From positions 1 to 9,031 of the forward strand of contig CALBZH010000767.1 of NCBI GenBank assembly GCA_937889795.1: a DNA stretch of 9,031 nt, written 5' to 3'. This document shows, piece after piece, positions 6,456 to 9,031 of this stretch; the stretch's first letter is position 1; every line of letters begins with the position of its first letter. A program made the position numbers and the translations under genes. This stretch comes from an uncultured Syntrophobacteraceae bacterium (lineage in GTDB: Bacteria; Desulfobacterota; Syntrophobacteria; Syntrophobacterales; Syntrophobacteraceae). Under the pieces are notes generated by a model. The model searched no databases. It saw only the letters and a program-made list of their open reading frames with translations, and was not told the origin of the DNA.

Positions 6456-6529
6456 GCGGTGCCTTCCACGGCGGCGCCCGAAGATGCTCCATCGCGTCCG
6501 CACCGCCACGCCGCCATGGAAGGCACCGC
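6456..6529. repeat. Dispersed palindromic repeat, copy 2
   Basis: Arms 6456-6476 and 6509-6529 (21 bases each) are reverse complements at 20 of 21 positions and flank a 32-base loop. The arm core GCCTTCCACGGCGGC is identical to that of copy 1 at 419-503; the loops are unrelated. It fills much of the 182-bp gap between the transferase stop (6557) and the GNAT start (6374). In the transcript it would fold into a strong hairpin, which could lower downstream expression or protect upstream mRNA from 3' decay. Confidence 0.8.
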
Positions 6530-6556
6530 ACCCGCAACGTGCTTGCGACCATCTCC

Positions 6557-7150
6557 TTAGGGTTCCTTGTCAGAAGGAGCCAGTGCCAACGCCAGCCAGC
6601 CGGCCCCCTCCCGGGACAGCCAAACCGGGCACGTAAGGCCCACCCGCACCTGGAACACGCACTCTCCTCCCGCCCCGCGCTGCACGGAGAGAACCCGTAC
6701 GTCACGGGGGTCGATGCCGTGAAAGCCGATGCCCACGGCCTTGACCGCAGCCTCTTTCATGGCCCAGATCCCGGCCGCCGCCAGGGGGAGATCGTGCCCG
6801 ATGCAGTCGGTGACGAGGGCGAGCTCCTCGCTTCCGAAAGCGCGGTGATAGGGATAGGGACCAGCAAACTCATCCCGGAGGACCACGTCGATGCCGACGT
6901 CCGGTCCTTGACTCACGGCTCCCCATAGGAGCCCAGAAGCGCGGCTCAAGGAAATCGCGGGACCGACCTCCCCATCAACAACCACCAGCGGTTGCCCCAA
7001 GGGGCTCCGGAGCACCGAGAGGTCCCTCCACCGTGCGCGGGATCTGCACTTGCCGTCAATCCTGGCTAGCCGATCGAGGAGACCCGCTGCAAGGCGCTCC
7101 TCCGCACCGGGGCCGGTGCGTGAGCACCCGTAGACCACCGTGAGCTTCAT
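6557..7150 (-). CDS. 4'-phosphopantetheinyl transferase
   Basis: This protein, about 197 residues, transfers the 4'-phosphopantetheine arm of CoA to a serine of an acyl carrier protein, converting apo-synthase to the active form. Hallmarks are VGIDVV (85-90, Mg-binding D88), FGSEEL (105-110) and WAMKEAAVKAVG (129-140, with the K-E-A-x-x-K signature). RSPLGQPLV (48-56) and the phosphate-side block AISLSR (65-70) are also seen. The GIDVV form, with no acid two residues after D88, is more like AcpS than Sfp, yet the N-terminal extension is Sfp-like. The conserved His of SLSH is Arg here. ATG at 7150 begins at a natural first strand (MKLTVVYG), but ATG at 7267 overlaps the synthase TGA as ATGA and would add 39 residues of low-complexity sequence. 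The synthase upstream is the obvious client. Confidence 0.85.
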   Translation of the reverse strand: MKLTVVYGCSRTGPGAEERLAAGLLDRLARIDGKCRSRARWRDLSVLRSPLGQPLVVVDGEVGPAISLSRASGLLWGAVSQGPDVGIDVVLRDEFAGPYPYHRAFGSEELALVTDCIGHDLPLAAAGIWAMKEAAVKAVGIGFHGIDPRDVRVLSVQRGAGGECVFQVRVGLTCPVWLSREGAGWLALALAPSDKEP

Positions 7151-7263
7151 GAACCGCAAGTCCCGAAGCACCAGAGCGCTGCTTTGGAGGGGACCCGGTG
7201 CGGATCGGTTTTCAATGGTCGGGCTGTTCCGTGTTTGCGCACGGGCCGCTGCGCGGAGGGGCG

Positions 7264-8983
7264 TCATTCGGCAAACCATCTCATTTTCAGGCCGCGCAGG
7301 ACCATAACGACACTCCCCTTTGCGTCCCTGGCCCTGGCGCTCCAGACGACACCCACGGAGTTTTCTTCACTAAGACGAGCCTCCAAGAAGAGCATCTCAC
7401 CCGGCCTGCAGACTCGCGCAAAGCGCAGCTCGTCCAAACCCGCGGGGATCAGGTGCCTCATATCGTCCTCATCCCGCATGGGGAGATAGAACGTCACCAG
7501 ATGCAGGAGCGCCTCGAGCAGGTAATTCGGGTACTGATAGCGGGCAGCGGAAACATTCGTGAAATCATGCGTCTCCGGATAGCGCATGCGGCCGCTGATG
7601 ACGCCGGGGCCGCTTCCGTCGAGCGTCTCGATGACCCGGTAGCGCTGCTGCATGGCCGTCCGCTTGTCATACCATTCCTGGACCTCGGCCTGATCCATGG
7701 AGCGGGAATCGAGCTCCTCCGCCGCGACCGGGGGCATCTGCGGGCTTGCATCAAAAGCGCCATCCAGTCCCAGCAGCACCTGCCCCTGATAATTCACGGT
7801 CCACGAATCCAGCCGTCTTCCCGAAGGCGACAGGTCCGGGCTCGCGAGCGAGACGTCGCAGACAGCCGTGGCACCGTCGATTGTCTGCTTCCTGCATCGA
7901 AGCCGAGACTCCCGGAGAATCCCTGGAGGACAGTCGAGGATATTCTGAAAGCCCACATTCCGGATCCCCACCACGCGAAGATACGGCGTGAGAAGCCGAG
8001 CGGCCTCCATCATCGCCTCGACGGCCATGGTCCCGGAAACCAGCGGATGCTTGAGGAATTTGAAGGGCCGATGATCCTCAATCCAAAGGTCATGCTCCCG
8101 ATCGAAAATCCTGACCGCCTCCAGCTCTCCCCTTCGTAGATCCAGCCGACTGACCCGGTCGATCATGGGAAAGCAGCGGTGCTCCCAAGCCACCGAGCCA
8201 TGATGGGGCGGGCGGGGCGAAGATTCCGGCCCTGCGGGAACAATCAAGGTCTGCGTGACGAGCGGCACGACGCGGCCGAACATCACCCACGCCCGAGGGG
8301 TCGGCGCACCGATCAGCTCGCACATGACAAGCTCGGTCAGCTCATCCACATGGACGTAGGCGGATTCGATGCCCTTCAGCTTCATCAGCTCGCGAACCTC
8401 GGGATCATCGGCCATCCCCGCGCCTTCGATGGGCGGCAGCATGAGGGCCGTCGCCATGATCGAATCGCCGGACCGAGCCAGATCGCGAATGAGGGCGGAC
8501 ATGGCCCGGTTGGCGCCACAATAGCTGATCTGGCCCAGATTGCCCTGGATGCAGGCAATGGAGGAGAGCGCCATGATGAACCGAAGGCCATGACCACGGG
8601 CGGCCCGGTAAGCATGCCAAGCCCCCAGGAGCTTGACGCACATGACCGCGTCGAAGTCTTCCGGCGCGCTGAACGGAAGAAACGCGTCTTTCACGACCGC
8701 GGCCCCGTGGATAAGCCCGTCGATTCTCCCGAACCGTTCAACCACCTGGCGCACGGCCTGAGTGACCGCGTCGGGATCCGAAACGTCGCACGGCAGGTAG
8801 AGGACCTCCATGCCCAGTCGAGTCAATTCGGCAAGGTTCGCGGCCAACTCCCGCCCGGATGCCCCGGCGTCGTCCAATTTCGTTCGGCCCAGGATGGCCA
8901 GTCGAGGTCTGAATGGCGCCAGCGCGCGCGCCAAGTGATACGTGACGCCCCGGCCACCGCCCGTCACGAGAACCACGTCGCCC
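7264..8983 (-). CDS. Polyketide/fatty-acid synthase-like protein, C-terminal part (KR and DH domains), 5' truncated
   Basis: About 572 residues remain; numbers count from GTG at 8976. Residues 1-240 are a ketoreductase of PKS type: NADPH fold VTGGGRGV (4-11), LIHGAAVV (88-95), K115 in MCVKLLG, then SSIACIQGNLGQ with S138/S139 and YCGANRAM with Y152 and N156, the PKS-style YxxxN. Residues 265-570 look like a double-hotdog dehydratase. EDHRPFKFLKHPLVSGTMAVE contains H302 with Pro nine residues later, as in HxxxGxxxxP but without its Gly. YLLEALLHL puts E488 where most PKS dehydratases have Asp. Upstream domains (condensing enzyme, acyltransferase, carrier) are presumably beyond the contig end. 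The layout suggests an iterative PUFA-synthase-like or secondary-lipid synthase. The reading frame continues into adapter sequence after 8983, so any residues encoded there are artificial. Confidence 0.85.
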
Positions 8984-9031
8984 AGATCGGAAGAGCGTCG
9001 TGTAGGGAAAGAGTGTAGATCTCGGTGGTCG
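8984..9031. other. Illumina TruSeq adapter left in the assembly (not genomic)
   Basis: The 48 bases from AGATCGGAAGAGCGTCGTGT onward, ending in CTCGGTGGTCG, match the reverse complement of the TruSeq universal adapter. Translated on the plus strand the adapter gives IGRASCRERV, and on the minus strand it reads into the synthase frame as RSSDL before GDVVLV. Both are well-known adapter-derived peptides in public protein sets. The biological sequence ends at about 8983. Confidence 0.97.

Noticed and set aside
7198..8139. Long plus-strand open frames opposite the synthase (also 8179-9018)
   Set aside because: They are antisense to clear KR/DH motifs, are rich in His, Arg and Pro as expected for shadow frames of GC-rich genes, and the second ends in adapter-derived residues.

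Overview
This is a 9.0 kb, GC-rich piece of a draft bacterial assembly. Its last 48 bases (8984-9031) are not genomic: they match the Illumina TruSeq universal adapter in reverse orientation, so the true sequence stops at about 8983. The organism cannot be named. The GC-rich coding, the intergenic palindromic repeats, a FitA/VapC-type toxin-antitoxin pair and a secondary-lipid-like gene set would suit a Desulfobacterota (former Deltaproteobacteria) or similar environmental genome. That placement is inference only.

Left part. Bases 1-97 (minus strand) are the first 32 codons of a glycosyltransferase that runs off the window. Its leader (98-240) holds a 14-bp hairpin and a possible extended -10 promoter. 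A long palindromic repeat follows at 419-503. Next is a compact RHH antitoxin / PIN-domain toxin operon (649-1274, plus strand) with a strong sigma70-type promoter. The operon sits between two perfect, oppositely oriented 15-bp repeats (584-598 and 1283-1297), as if it were a small mobile cassette. About 650 bases after it (1298-1947) hold nothing recognisable.

Middle. A membrane glycosyltransferase resembling GT21 (ceramide glucosyltransferase-like) lies at 1948-3162 on the plus strand. It converges on the minus-strand genes. A small secreted protein gene at 3294-3647 is interrupted by a single in-frame TGA.

Right part. A minus-strand series, read from right to left, contains: the 3' part of a multidomain polyketide/fatty-acid synthase-like protein (KR then a double-hotdog DH-like region, 7264-8983); a 4'-phosphopantetheinyl transferase (6557-7150, possibly from 7267); a YghO-like GNAT protein (5253-6374); a B12-binding-type radical SAM protein (3715-5238); and the interrupted secreted gene. 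Spacing is tight except for a 182-bp gap before the GNAT gene, which holds a second copy of the palindromic repeat. The simplest reading is a biosynthetic operon. The synthase builds a carbon chain on a carrier protein, the transferase activates that carrier, and the GNAT and radical SAM proteins may tailor or transfer the product. The nearby membrane glycosyltransferase makes a glycolipid-type product conceivable. The product is unknown, and the start of the synthase is missing.
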